Assembly (NCBI RefSeq): GCF_042754225.1
Contig: NZ_JBHZAH010000008.1
Span: 22,262-86,261, forward strand
Origin: Rhodococcus_G sp042754225
GTDB lineage: Bacteria > Actinomycetota > Actinomycetes > Mycobacteriales > Mycobacteriaceae
Reading direction: 5' to 3'
DNA: 64,000 nt
The notes under the pieces were generated by a model that was given only the letters and a program-made list of their open reading frames with translations, did no database searches and was not told where the DNA came from. Both the position numbers and the translations under genes were made by a program. Of this stretch, positions 7,863 to 15,463 are shown in pieces. Each line of letters begins with the position of its first letter. Position 1 is the stretch's first letter.

Positions 7863-8300
7863 CTAGGCCGAGATGTTGGGGTCGAAGGTGAAGATGACAT
7901 ACGTGCCGAGGCCCATGATCAGGATCATCGACACCACGAGAATCGCGTTCAGCCAGAACCGCGTGGAGTCCTTGCGCGAGTAGTCCGCAATCACCGTGCG
8001 CAGGCCGTTGCCGCCGTGCAGCTGGGCGAGCCAGAGCATGGTCAGGTCCCAGAACTGCCAGAACGGGCTGGCCCACCGGCCGGCGACGAAACCGAAATTG
8101 ATGCGGTGCACGCCGTCGTCCATCATCAGCATGATGAACAGGTGACCGAGCACCAGCACGATCAGCGCGAGGCCGGACAGGCGCATGAACAACCAGGCGT
8201 AGAGCTCGAAGTTGTTCTTCGCCTGACGCCGCGGCGAACGCGGGTTGTCCAGGCTGGCGGGACGGTCGTAGGACGTTCCCAGGCTCTTCGCTTCAGTCAT
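7863..8300 (-). CDS. sdhD: Succinate dehydrogenase hydrophobic membrane anchor subunit
   Basis: A 145-residue three-helix anchor: about residues 35-58 (LSGLALIVLVLGHLFIMLM), 75-100, and 115-138 (ILVVSMILIMGLGTYVIF). The segment AQLHGGNGLRTVIADY is the conserved region near haem b and quinone in SdhD proteins. The ATG at 8300 was preferred over one 15 bp upstream because it begins one base after the sdhC stop, whereas the upstream ATG would overlap sdhC. It is the second gene of the operon. Confidence 0.92.
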   Translation of the reverse strand: MTEAKSLGTSYDRPASLDNPRSPRRQAKNNFELYAWLFMRLSGLALIVLVLGHLFIMLMMDDGVHRINFGFVAGRWASPFWQFWDLTMLWLAQLHGGNGLRTVIADYSRKDSTRFWLNAILVVSMILIMGLGTYVIFTFDPNISA

Positions 8301-8301
8301 C

Positions 8302-8706
8302 TCAGTGCCCCGCAAACATGTTGTAGAAGATGCGGCCCGCGCCGGGAATCATCACGACGAACCAGATCGCGATGATGATCCAGAGCATCGGGCGCTGGTA
8401 CTGCGGACCCTTCGACCAGAAGTCCACGAGCATCACGCGGACGCCGTTGAGTGCGTGGTAGAGCACCATCGCGACCAGAGCGAGCTCCATGAGCCCGACG
8501 AGCGGGTTCTTGTAGGTCTCGATGACCCGGTCGTAGGTGTCCGGATTGACTCGCACCAGTGCGGTGTCGAGTACGTGGACGAAGAGAAAGAAGAATGTCG
8601 CGACGCCGGTGATCCGGTGTAGAACCCAGGACCACATTCCGGGGTCGCCCCGGTATAGCGACCGTGTGCGCTCCTTCGCCGGAGCGGCTTCAGTCGTGCT
8701 ACTCAT
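8302..8706 (-). CDS. sdhC: Succinate dehydrogenase cytochrome b556 subunit
   Basis: A 134-residue haem-binding anchor, first gene of sdhCDAB. WVLHRITGVATFFFLFVHVLD carries the SdhC family signature (HRxTG, and a histidine in the first helix). Two more helices follow (LMELALVAMVLYHALNGVRV with a candidate haem ligand His, and MLWIIIAIWFVVMIPG). The frame extends 40 codons further upstream, but the ATG at 8706 gives the normal family N-terminus (SSTTEAAPAKERTRSLYRGD). The 268-bp gap to the divergent cdd gene must hold the sdh promoter; I could not pick a convincing -10/-35 pair by eye. Confidence 0.93.
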   Translation of the reverse strand: MSSTTEAAPAKERTRSLYRGDPGMWSWVLHRITGVATFFFLFVHVLDTALVRVNPDTYDRVIETYKNPLVGLMELALVAMVLYHALNGVRVMLVDFWSKGPQYQRPMLWIIIAIWFVVMIPGAGRIFYNMFAGH

Positions 8707-8974
8707 CGAGTGCTGTGCCTCCAACGTCTTTGGTGGACGTGTCGCACCCCGTTTGGCTGTTTCATCTGGGACGACCCTGGAGTTTTCAGCCTTGGCGCGA
8801 CGTGTACCTGAACCGACTTCCTGCACTGTAATCCCCGGCCAATCTGGGAACTAATTCGACAGGCGGTTCGTACGAGCGCCCCGGAGGCATCTTAGGTTTG
8901 CCTGTCCAATGCCGTCGGCGGGGTTCGCGACGATCTTCTGCATCCATTCAGTGCGCGTGCTTTGATGGTGAACT

Positions 8975-9397
8975 GTGCCCGAGATTGACTGGAAGATGTT
9001 GCGCGACAAAGCAGATAGCGTCATGAGGTGTGCGTACGCGCCGTACTCGAACTTCCCGGTGGGGGCGGCGGCCCTAGTCGACGACGGTCGTGTTGTCACC
9101 GGATGCAATGTGGAAAATGTCTCATACGGACTCGGCCTGTGCGCCGAATGTGGACTCGTCAGTAACTTACACGCGACCGGCGGCGGCCGCCTGGTGGCGT
9201 TCTCCTGCCGCGACGCGCTCGGCCAGGTACTGATGCCCTGCGGGCGGTGCAGGCAACTGCTTTTCGAACACGGCGGGGTGGAGCTGCTGATCGACACCGC
9301 GACCGGTGCGGTTGCGCTCGGTGACCTGCTGCCGCAGGCGTTCGGCCCTGACGATCTGGCCAGGGTGCGGCGCAGCGACCAGGGACCGACACCGTGA
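8975..9397 (+). CDS. cdd: Cytidine deaminase
   Basis: Zinc enzyme converting (deoxy)cytidine to (deoxy)uridine in pyrimidine salvage. Zinc ligands and catalytic Glu are in CAEC (Cys56, Glu58) and PCGRC (Cys89, Cys92). The N-terminal AYAPYSNFPVGAA is the substrate-binding signature. At 140 residues it is the size of the tetrameric small-chain class. It starts with GTG. Its last four bases overlap the deoA start (GTGA), so the two are cotranslated. cdd-deoA-add follows the same order as M. tuberculosis Rv3315c-Rv3313c. Confidence 0.95.
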   Translation: MPEIDWKMLRDKADSVMRCAYAPYSNFPVGAAALVDDGRVVTGCNVENVSYGLGLCAECGLVSNLHATGGGRLVAFSCRDALGQVLMPCGRCRQLLFEHGGVELLIDTATGAVALGDLLPQAFGPDDLARVRRSDQGPTP

Positions 9398-10686
9398 TCG
9401 CCGACGCGGTCTCGCTCATCACCGCAAAACGCGACGGTCGCGAGCTGACGGACGCGCAGATCGGGTGGCTGATCGGCGCGTACACCCGCGGCGACGTCGC
9501 CGACGAGCAGATGTCCGCGCTGGCCATGGCCATCGTCTTCCGTGGCATGACCCGCGCCGAGACCGCCGCCTGGACCCACGCGATGATCCGCACCGGACGC
9601 CGCATGGACCTCAGTGCGCTGGCCAGGCCGACCGTCGACAAGCACTCGACCGGCGGGGTGGGGGACAAGATCACCCTGCCGCTGGCGCCGCTGGTCGCCG
9701 CCTGCGGCGCGGCGGTTCCCCAGCTGTCCGGTCGGGGGCTCGGCCACACCGGCGGCACCCTCGACAAGCTGGAGTCGGTGCCGGGCTGGCGCGCGGATCT
9801 GTCACCCGCGGAGATCGGCGCCATCCTCGCGGACCCGGCGGTCAGCGCGGTGGTCTGTGCGGCGGGCGCCGACCTGGCGCCGGCGGACCGCAAGTTGTAC
9901 GCGCTGCGGGACGTGACCGGAACCGTCGAGTCCATACCCCTGATCGCCAGCTCGATCATGAGCAAGAAGATCGCCGAGGGCGCGGGCGCGCTGGTGCTGG
10001 ACGTGAAGGTTGGATCGGGCGCGTTCATGAAGAACGCCGCCGACGCCCGCGAACTCGCCACCACGATGGTCGAACTGGGCGCGGACGCAGGCGTGCGTAC
10101 CGTCGCGCTGCTCACCGCGATGGACACCCCGCTCGGTTGCTCGGCGGGCAATGCGCTCGAGGTCGCCGAGTCCCTGGAGGTGCTCGCCGGGGGCGGGCCT
10201 GCGGACGTGGTGGAACTGACGCTGACACTGGCCCGCGAAATGCTCTGCGCCGCAGGACTCGACGGGCAGGACCCGGCCGAGGCGTTGCGCGACGGCAGGG
10301 CGATGGACCGGTGGCGGGCCATGCTGCGGGCCCAGGGCGGCGATCCCGCCGCGCCGTTGCCGACCGCGCGCGAGCGGGACGTGGTGACCGCGACGGAATC
10401 CGGTGTGCTGACACGCCTCGACGCGATGGCGGTCGGCGTGGCCGCCTGGCGGCTCGGCGCCGGGCGCGAGCGGCAGGGGCAGCCGGTGCAGTCCGGTGCC
10501 GGGGTGCAGTGGCACGCCCGGCCCGGCGACACCGTCGTTGCGGGGCAGCCGCTGCTCACCCTGCACACCGACACCCCCGCCAGGTTCGCCGCCGCGCGGC
10601 TGGCGCTCGACGGCGCCTGGTCGGTCGGCGACACGCCGCCGGAGGAGCCGCTGGTCATCGACCGCATCGGGCTCGTGCGGGTCTAG
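9394..10686 (+). CDS. deoA: Thymidine phosphorylase
   Basis: A 430-residue glycosyltransferase-family enzyme cleaving thymidine or deoxyuridine with phosphate to base and deoxyribose 1-phosphate. The family signature is present: KHSTGGVGDKITLPLAPLVA followed by SGRGLGHTGGTLDKLES, with ASSIMSKKIAEGAGALVLDV as the next conserved block. The C-terminal part (about 340-430) is the alpha/beta domain of the family. The start GTG is inside the end of cdd. It lies 9 bp upstream of add, so the three form a nucleoside-catabolic operon. Confidence 0.95.
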   Translation: MIADAVSLITAKRDGRELTDAQIGWLIGAYTRGDVADEQMSALAMAIVFRGMTRAETAAWTHAMIRTGRRMDLSALARPTVDKHSTGGVGDKITLPLAPLVAACGAAVPQLSGRGLGHTGGTLDKLESVPGWRADLSPAEIGAILADPAVSAVVCAAGADLAPADRKLYALRDVTGTVESIPLIASSIMSKKIAEGAGALVLDVKVGSGAFMKNAADARELATTMVELGADAGVRTVALLTAMDTPLGCSAGNALEVAESLEVLAGGGPADVVELTLTLAREMLCAAGLDGQDPAEALRDGRAMDRWRAMLRAQGGDPAAPLPTARERDVVTATESGVLTRLDAMAVGVAAWRLGAGRERQGQPVQSGAGVQWHARPGDTVVAGQPLLTLHTDTPARFAAARLALDGAWSVGDTPPEEPLVIDRIGLVRV

Positions 10687-10695
10687 CGTCGACAC

Positions 10696-11787
10696 ATGAG
10701 CCCGGCACCTCTCGACCTCCCGACCGTGCGGACCGCTCCGAAGGCGCTGCTGCACGACCACCTCGACGGCGGACTTCGGCCCGCCACCGTCCTCGAACTG
10801 GCCCACGACTGCGGGTACGACCGACTACCCGCGAACGACGCGGACTCCCTCGCCGCCTGGTTCGCGGACGCGGCGGGCAGCGGCTCGCTCGAGCGGTACC
10901 TCGAGACCTTCGAGCACACCGTCGCGGTCATGCAGACGCCCGAGGGGCTCGCCCGGGTCGCCCGCGAGTGCGCGCTCGACCTCGCGGCGGACTCGGTGGT
11001 GTACGCGGAGGTCCGCTTCGCGCCCGAGCAGCACCTCGAGCAGGGCCTGAGCCTCGACGAGGTGGTGCACCACACGCTCCTCGGCTTCGAGGAAGGTGTG
11101 GCGCTCGCGCGCGAGCAGGGGCAGCAGATCCGGATCGGCTGCCTGCTCACCGCGATGCGCCACGCCGCCCGCTCGCTCGAGATCGCCGAGCTCGCGGTCC
11201 GGTTCCGGGACCGGGGTGTGGTCGGGTTCGACATCGCCGGCGCCGAGGCCGGGCACCCGCCGAGCAGGCACCTGGACGCCTTCGAACACATGCGGGCGAA
11301 CAACGCGCACTTCACGATTCACGCGGGTGAGGCGTTCGGCCTGCCGTCCATCCACGAGGCCATCGCCTTCTGCGGCGCCGACCGGCTCGGCCACGGGGTG
11401 CGGATCACCGACGACATCGCGGTGAGTTCCGCGGACTCGGCAGAGCTGGGACGGCTCGCGAACTACGTGCGGGACAAGCGCATCCCGCTGGAGCTGTGCC
11501 CGAGTTCGAACGTGCAGACCGGCGCGGTGTCCAGCCTCGAGAAGCACCCGTTCGACCTGCTCGCCCGGCTGCGGTTCCGGGTCACCGTCAACACCGACAA
11601 CCGGCTGATGAGCGCGACCAGCATGAGCGAGGAGATGGTCAAGCTCGCCACCACCTTCGGCTACGGGTGGAGCGACCTCGAGCGGTTCACGATCAACGCG
11701 ATGAAGTCGGCCTTCATCCCGTTCCCGGACCGGCTCCGGCTGATCGACGAGGTCGTCAAGCCGGGCTACGCGGTGCTGATCGGGTGA
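10696..11787 (+). CDS. add: Adenosine deaminase
   Basis: A 363-residue TIM-barrel zinc hydrolase deaminating adenosine to inosine. The metal-binding HDHLDGG near residue 20 has the two histidines of the family. FTIHAGEAFG supplies the third His and the catalytic Glu region, DRLGHGVRI the next His, and NTDNRLMSAT the conserved Asp pair. HDHLDG replaces the common KxELHxHLDG entry, a variation also seen in mycobacterial proteins. It is the third gene of cdd-deoA-add and is convergent with the Rv3311-type gene. Confidence 0.93.
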   Translation: MSPAPLDLPTVRTAPKALLHDHLDGGLRPATVLELAHDCGYDRLPANDADSLAAWFADAAGSGSLERYLETFEHTVAVMQTPEGLARVARECALDLAADSVVYAEVRFAPEQHLEQGLSLDEVVHHTLLGFEEGVALAREQGQQIRIGCLLTAMRHAARSLEIAELAVRFRDRGVVGFDIAGAEAGHPPSRHLDAFEHMRANNAHFTIHAGEAFGLPSIHEAIAFCGADRLGHGVRITDDIAVSSADSAELGRLANYVRDKRIPLELCPSSNVQTGAVSSLEKHPFDLLARLRFRVTVNTDNRLMSATSMSEEMVKLATTFGYGWSDLERFTINAMKSAFIPFPDRLRLIDEVVKPGYAVLIG

Positions 11788-11797
11788 GCGGCCGCCG

Positions 11798-13069
11798 CTA
11801 CTCCGGGCGCAGTCGCGTCTCGAACTCCTGCTCGAGTGCCCGCCAGGACTCGGACTCGGCGGTGAACGGCGCGCTCGGCGACATCCGGTTCGGATCCGGG
11901 TCGAGCACGTAGGAGACGTACCAGCCGAGGGGAGTGGACGCCGCGAGCGCCTGCTCGGTGGACTCGTCGCGCGCGTACTCCGCGGCGTCGGTGAACAGTT
12001 CGACCGCCAGGTCCAGCTGGTCGGCGTCCACGGCCCGCGGTCCCGCGGCCAGGTCGTCGGCGAGTCCGGGCAGCACGTAGACGTTCTCGTCGGTGACCTC
12101 GACCTCCAGCGAGCCGTCCACCGCCGCGGCCTGAACGTCCCCGTAGGTGCTCACCCGCGCGAGGTCGTGGTCGTGGTTGTCGGCGAGGTAGCGGGCCAGC
12201 GCCCGCTCCGAGGTGAAGACCAGGATGCGTCCGGACTTGCCGAGGAACACCGGGTCGTCGTCGAGGTAGCACCGCAGGGTGAAGTAGGTGGCGGACGAGG
12301 TGATGATCTTCACCGGGTCGATGCCGACCGAGGTCCAGAACGAATCGTCTTCCGCGGCAAGGGCGGTCGGGTCGACGATCTCGTCGTCGAGGTTGAGCGT
12401 CATGAATTCGAGGTCGTCGGCGTCCTCGTCGGACTCCTCCGCCGCGTCGTCCGCGTCGACGACGTTCTCCTCCGCGGCCAGGATCTCCGCCTCGGCGACC
12501 GCGACCGCGGCCGGGTCGACCTCGGGCACCGCGACGATCCCGTCGACGGCGTCCAGCACGTTGTCCCAGCCGGCCGCGACCGCGGCACCGACCTGGTCCC
12601 ACAGCTCCTCGCCGTCGCGTCCGACGAAGGTCGCGACCCCACTCGGAAGCGCCCGCAGGATGGGGTGCGAGCTGAAGAATCGGATGACCACGTCGAGTTC
12701 GCAGACCTCGCCGATGGTGCGCACCATCTCGAGCGTCGCGTCGAGTTCGTTCAGGGTCTCCGCGTCCGGGTCGCCCGCGGCGAGCTCGGGCACCCCGATC
12801 AGGTCGTAGGCGTGTTCCTCGTCCGGCTCGAACTCGTCCGCGGACAGCGCCGCCACCGTCGGCCACGAGGGGTGCTCGACCAGGTCGTGATCGGTCTCGA
12901 CCCGGATGAATGCGGTCAGGTCGGCGACCGACGCGAAGGCGTAGAGGTTCTCCTCGTGCCCGAGGAACGCCTCCCACTCGTCGTCCCCCTCACGCCACCG
13001 CGGGGCCCACAGGGTGACGAGGTCTCCGTCGGTGAGACCGAGTTGGATCGGGACGATGTCTCCAGCCAT
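11798..13069 (-). CDS. Conserved actinobacterial acidic protein (Rv3311-type), function unknown
   Basis: A 423-residue, strikingly acidic soluble protein without signal peptide or membrane segment. The start (GDIVPIQLGLTDGDLVTLWAPRWR) and an internal copy of the same style (IIYFTL-like strand with LGKSGRILVFTSERALARYL) suggest two related halves, at about residues 1-180 and 250-423. They are separated by an Asp/Glu/Ala-rich linker (AEAEILAAEENVVDADDAAE). It sits between add and the esp-like operon, as Rv3311 sits beside add in M. tuberculosis. Homologues are sometimes labelled 'primosomal protein', for which I see no support. Function unknown. Confidence 0.75.
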   Translation of the reverse strand: MAGDIVPIQLGLTDGDLVTLWAPRWREGDDEWEAFLGHEENLYAFASVADLTAFIRVETDHDLVEHPSWPTVAALSADEFEPDEEHAYDLIGVPELAAGDPDAETLNELDATLEMVRTIGEVCELDVVIRFFSSHPILRALPSGVATFVGRDGEELWDQVGAAVAAGWDNVLDAVDGIVAVPEVDPAAVAVAEAEILAAEENVVDADDAAEESDEDADDLEFMTLNLDDEIVDPTALAAEDDSFWTSVGIDPVKIITSSATYFTLRCYLDDDPVFLGKSGRILVFTSERALARYLADNHDHDLARVSTYGDVQAAAVDGSLEVEVTDENVYVLPGLADDLAAGPRAVDADQLDLAVELFTDAAEYARDESTEQALAASTPLGWYVSYVLDPDPNRMSPSAPFTAESESWRALEQEFETRLRPE

Positions 13070-13079
13070 GGCGCGAAGC

Positions 13080-13466
13080 CTAGTAGGTCAGTGCGTCGTG
13101 AAGCGATGCCAGGATCTGATCCCGTCGCCCGGCGACGATCTCGGCGGCCGCCGCGGTCGCCTCGACGACGGCACGCCCGAGGTCGCGGGCATCGACGCGG
13201 TCGAGCGCTTCGACGATCCGAAGGTCGCGCAGACCGCCCTGCTCGTCGACCTCCACGGTCACCAGACCGGACTCGTGGGTGACTCGGGCCCGCAGTGTCG
13301 TCAGCCCGCGCAGGGCCTGTTCCAGGTTCTCGATGCGCTGCGCTGCGCGGGCGACGACGGGGTCCATCTCGTTCGCAGTGTGAACGTTTCGCTCGCCCAT
13401 GATGTTTCGCTCGCTCACAGGGTCATGGTTTCGCTCGCTCACAGGGCTATGGTTTCGCTCGCTCAC
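13080..13466 (-). CDS. YbaB/EbfC-fold protein (EspL-like) with repeated N-terminus
   Basis: A 128-residue protein. The core, from about residue 35 (VARAAQRIENLEQALRGLTT), has the helix-strand-strand-helix pattern of YbaB/EbfC proteins. The same fold is found in the ESX-associated EspL and EspD chaperone-like proteins. The N-terminus is made of an eight-residue repeat (SERNHSPV / SERNHDPV / SERNIM) encoded by 24-bp tandem repeats, each beginning with a usable GTG (13466, 13442, 13418), with ATG at 13400 after them. The GTG at 13466 overlaps the upstream stop as GTGA, so coupling favours it, but initiation further in is possible. It is the last gene of the four-gene esp-like operon. Probable role: chaperone or accessory factor of the secreted pair (inference). 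Confidence 0.65.
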   Translation of the reverse strand: MSERNHSPVSERNHDPVSERNIMGERNVHTANEMDPVVARAAQRIENLEQALRGLTTLRARVTHESGLVTVEVDEQGGLRDLRIVEALDRVDARDLGRAVVEATAAAAEIVAGRRDQILASLHDALTY

Positions 13467-13468
13467 AG
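13404..13468. repeat. 24-bp tandem repeat containing start codons
   Basis: Two full units (13404-13427, 13428-13451) and a partial third (13452-13468) of GTTTCGCTCGCTCACAGGG-type sequence, nearly identical, with a decayed copy at 13386-13400. Read on the minus strand each unit starts GTGAGCGAGCGAAAC, an in-frame GTG codon followed by Ser-Glu-Arg-Asn. Units are contiguous with no spacers. Confidence 0.9.
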
Positions 13469-13828
13469 CGGCCGCATCCAGCTCGTCGGTGCGGGCTCGT
13501 CCAGTTCGTCGGTCCGCTGTGAGCGGGCCAACTCCTCGCGGGTGGGCAGGCCGAGGCGGTCCAGTATGTCCGCCCGCACCCCGGCGCGGGCGAGGTCCTC
13601 ACGCCGACGGACCTTGGCCTCGGCCGCCGACGCGTGGCAGATCTCGAGGATCGCGGCGGCCAACCGACCGCTGCCGTAGCGCAGCTCTCGCTGGTCGATG
13701 CAGACCTCCGACGGCTGACCACGGTCGGTCGCCGTGACCGTGACCGTGCCGGACCGGTTGCTCGTCGTCGCCGAGGCGGTGTCGGGGACGCCGGCGGCCG
13801 GTGAATCGGCGTCGTGCGGGGCGCTCAT
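13463..13828 (-). CDS. EspD-like ESX-associated protein
   Basis: A 121-residue product from the ATG at 13828, which overlaps the end of the NlpC/P60 gene (ATGA). After a low-complexity N-terminus, the segment SGTVTVTATDRGQPSEVCI, then ELRYGSGRLAAAILEI and GLPTREELARSQ, parallels M. tuberculosis EspD (TVSVSTLMDGR..., ...QLASEILVIADLARQKA..., GLPSPEEA) in order and spacing. EspD is cytosolic, needed to stabilise EspA/EspC, and has a YbaB-like fold. Longer upstream starts would run back through the hydrolase gene and are rejected. The similarity is by eye, so moderate confidence; the operon setting supports it. Confidence 0.6.
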   Translation of the reverse strand: MSAPHDADSPAAGVPDTASATTSNRSGTVTVTATDRGQPSEVCIDQRELRYGSGRLAAAILEICHASAAEAKVRRREDLARAGVRADILDRLGLPTREELARSQRTDELDEPAPTSWMRPL

Positions 13829-15006
13829 GCGGTCGGCCTGTAGAAGCCGCGGAATCCCATTCCGATGTTGTCGGTTCGCACCGCGCTCACGCTGACCGGA
13901 TCGCCCGCTTCGACCATCTGGTTGTTCCCGATCACCATCGCGACGTGACCGTCCCAGACCGCGAGGTCGCCGGGCATGAGATCCGACCGGTCGACCTGGA
14001 TACCGATGTCCTGCTGATCGGCCAGGCGGGGCAGGTTCACGCCCGCCTCCCCGTACGCCCACTGGGTCAGACCCGAACAGTCCAGCCCCTCGCCCGGGGA
14101 GGTGCCGCCCCACACGTACGGGACACCCTGCTGGGTCAACGCGTTGCGGACGGCGTCGGCGGCCTCCTGGTTCGGCGCCACCGCGGTGCTGCCGTCGGGC
14201 AGCGAGACCAGGACGCCGCCGCGGCTGCCGAGAGGATCGACGCTGCCGCCCCGAGGGTGCACCACCGGCCGGCCGCCCGCGGACGGCTCACTGCTCGATC
14301 CGGGTCCGAACATGCTGCTCCCGCCGAATCCCGCGTAGCTCTCGCCCGGTGTGGTGGACGCCGCCTGGGCGAAACCCCGGCCGAAGCCGCTGAACGCGTC
14401 GCCGCCCTGCAGTGCGGGCGGCCGCGACATGCTCGGCCCGGCACCGGACGGGCGCACCGATGCCTGCGCGAGCGCCGGGTCCGTCGTGCCCTGGGACGGG
14501 TCCGGCGCGGTGAGTTCGGTCATCGCCGAGGTGTGCGCGGTCAACTCGGCCCGCACCCGGGCCACCACGGCGAGGCCGCGGGACAGGTGGTCGATGGCCG
14601 ACGCGACGACGGCGATCTGGCCGGCCGGCGTCGCGAGGGCGGGTCCGGCGGCAACGGCGACCGAGACGAAGGACTGCACGATCGCCTCGAGTTCGGCCAT
14701 GCCGGCATTGACGTCCCGTGACGCGGCGGTGAGCACCCGTGCGATCTCCTGCCCGCGGTCGGACAGCACGACGTGCTGGGACTGGGCCTGCTCGGCCTTC
14801 GCGCTCGCGGTGCGCGCGGCGTTGCCCGACCACACGCCGCCGAGCTCGGCGAGGCCGAGTTTGCCGACCGCGTAGGCCGAGTCGAGGGCAGCGGAGGCGA
14901 CCCGAAGTGCGTCCGCGGGTCCGTCGGAGGGCATGACCCCGGTGCCGAAGGTCTCCAGCAGCTCGACCAGGGGACGGGCGAGCAGGTCGATGCCGATCAT
15001 GCTCAC
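13825..15006 (-). CDS. Secreted NlpC/P60 peptidoglycan hydrolase with WxG helical N-terminus (EspA position)
   Basis: A 393-residue protein. Residues 1-170 are alpha-helical and Ala-rich with a WxG motif (ELGGVWSGNAA, Trp59-Gly61) and no classical signal peptide. Residues 170-280 are a Pro/Ser/Gly linker. Residues ~285-393 are an NlpC/P60 domain: VPYVWGG, then LDCSGLTQWAY (Cys310), GDLAVWDGHVAMVIG (His354) and a downstream polar residue. NlpC/P60 enzymes cut the gamma-D-Glu to diamino acid bond in peptidoglycan. The WxG hairpin with the partner's YxxxD motif suggests type VII export, as for EspA/EspC, rather than Sec. It overlaps its neighbours by 4 bp on both sides. Domain call secure; export route inferred. 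Confidence 0.8.
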   Translation of the reverse strand: MSMIGIDLLARPLVELLETFGTGVMPSDGPADALRVASAALDSAYAVGKLGLAELGGVWSGNAARTASAKAEQAQSQHVVLSDRGQEIARVLTAASRDVNAGMAELEAIVQSFVSVAVAAGPALATPAGQIAVVASAIDHLSRGLAVVARVRAELTAHTSAMTELTAPDPSQGTTDPALAQASVRPSGAGPSMSRPPALQGGDAFSGFGRGFAQAASTTPGESYAGFGGSSMFGPGSSSEPSAGGRPVVHPRGGSVDPLGSRGGVLVSLPDGSTAVAPNQEAADAVRNALTQQGVPYVWGGTSPGEGLDCSGLTQWAYGEAGVNLPRLADQQDIGIQVDRSDLMPGDLAVWDGHVAMVIGNNQMVEAGDPVSVSAVRTDNIGMGFRGFYRPTA

Positions 15007-15326
15007 GCCTCCAGGCCTTTGCCGGACGCGTCGAGTCCGTCGGCGGCACCGAGGTCGGCGGTGTCGTAGGCCAGAGCGGAGGCGGCGGCGGTCGAACTCA
15101 TGCTGCCGAGGTCGTCCGCGAGGTCGCGCAGTGCGGCGGCGTGCCCGCCGTGCGCGGAGGCGAACGCGACGAGGAAGTCGCCGCCGATCAGGCCGAACAC
15201 CGGCCCGAGCATCGCCGGGCCCGCCGCCGCGGCCCCCACCGCAGCGGCGCGCACCTGGGCCGACATCGTCTCGGCGGTCACGCCATAGGCGCGAATGCCG
15301 TCGGTCACCGCAGAAATCTGTGTCAT
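15003..15326 (-). CDS. EspC-like small helical protein with type VII YxxxD secretion motif
   Basis: A 107-residue all-helical protein of the ESX-associated EspC/DUF2580 type. The N-terminus is TQISAVTDGIRAYGV, with an Ala/Gly-rich turn in the middle. The C-terminal helix (LRDLADDLGSMSSTAAASAL) leads into YDTAD (Tyr87-Asp91), a perfect YxxxD type VII export signal in the place where EspC has YSEAD. The ATG at 15326 has a G-rich ribosome-binding site about 10 bases upstream; a start 30 codons earlier lacks support. It is the first gene of the four-gene operon and overlaps the hydrolase gene by ATGA. Predicted role: co-secreted partner of the WxG-bearing hydrolase. Confidence 0.68.
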   Translation of the reverse strand: MTQISAVTDGIRAYGVTAETMSAQVRAAAVGAAAAGPAMLGPVFGLIGGDFLVAFASAHGGHAAALRDLADDLGSMSSTAAASALAYDTADLGAADGLDASGKGLEA

Positions 15327-15463
15327 CTCGGCAATCCCCCCGGTCGTCGGTTGCAGATCGGTGACAGTGCCCGCCGCGAGGCCGGACGTGCTGTCACGAG
15401 TTTGGACGCAGTCCACCGTGGTCCGGTTCCACCGCGACGTCGCCGGCGCATATTCTGTCGGCC

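Noticed and set aside
8707..8974. Riboswitch or small gene in the sdhC/cdd gap
   Set aside because: No conserved RNA motif or convincing frame was seen. It is most simply a divergent promoter region.
13404..13468. Possible CRISPR array
   Set aside because: Units are contiguous without spacers and code for protein. The same applies to the 34-bp repeats at 19908-20009.
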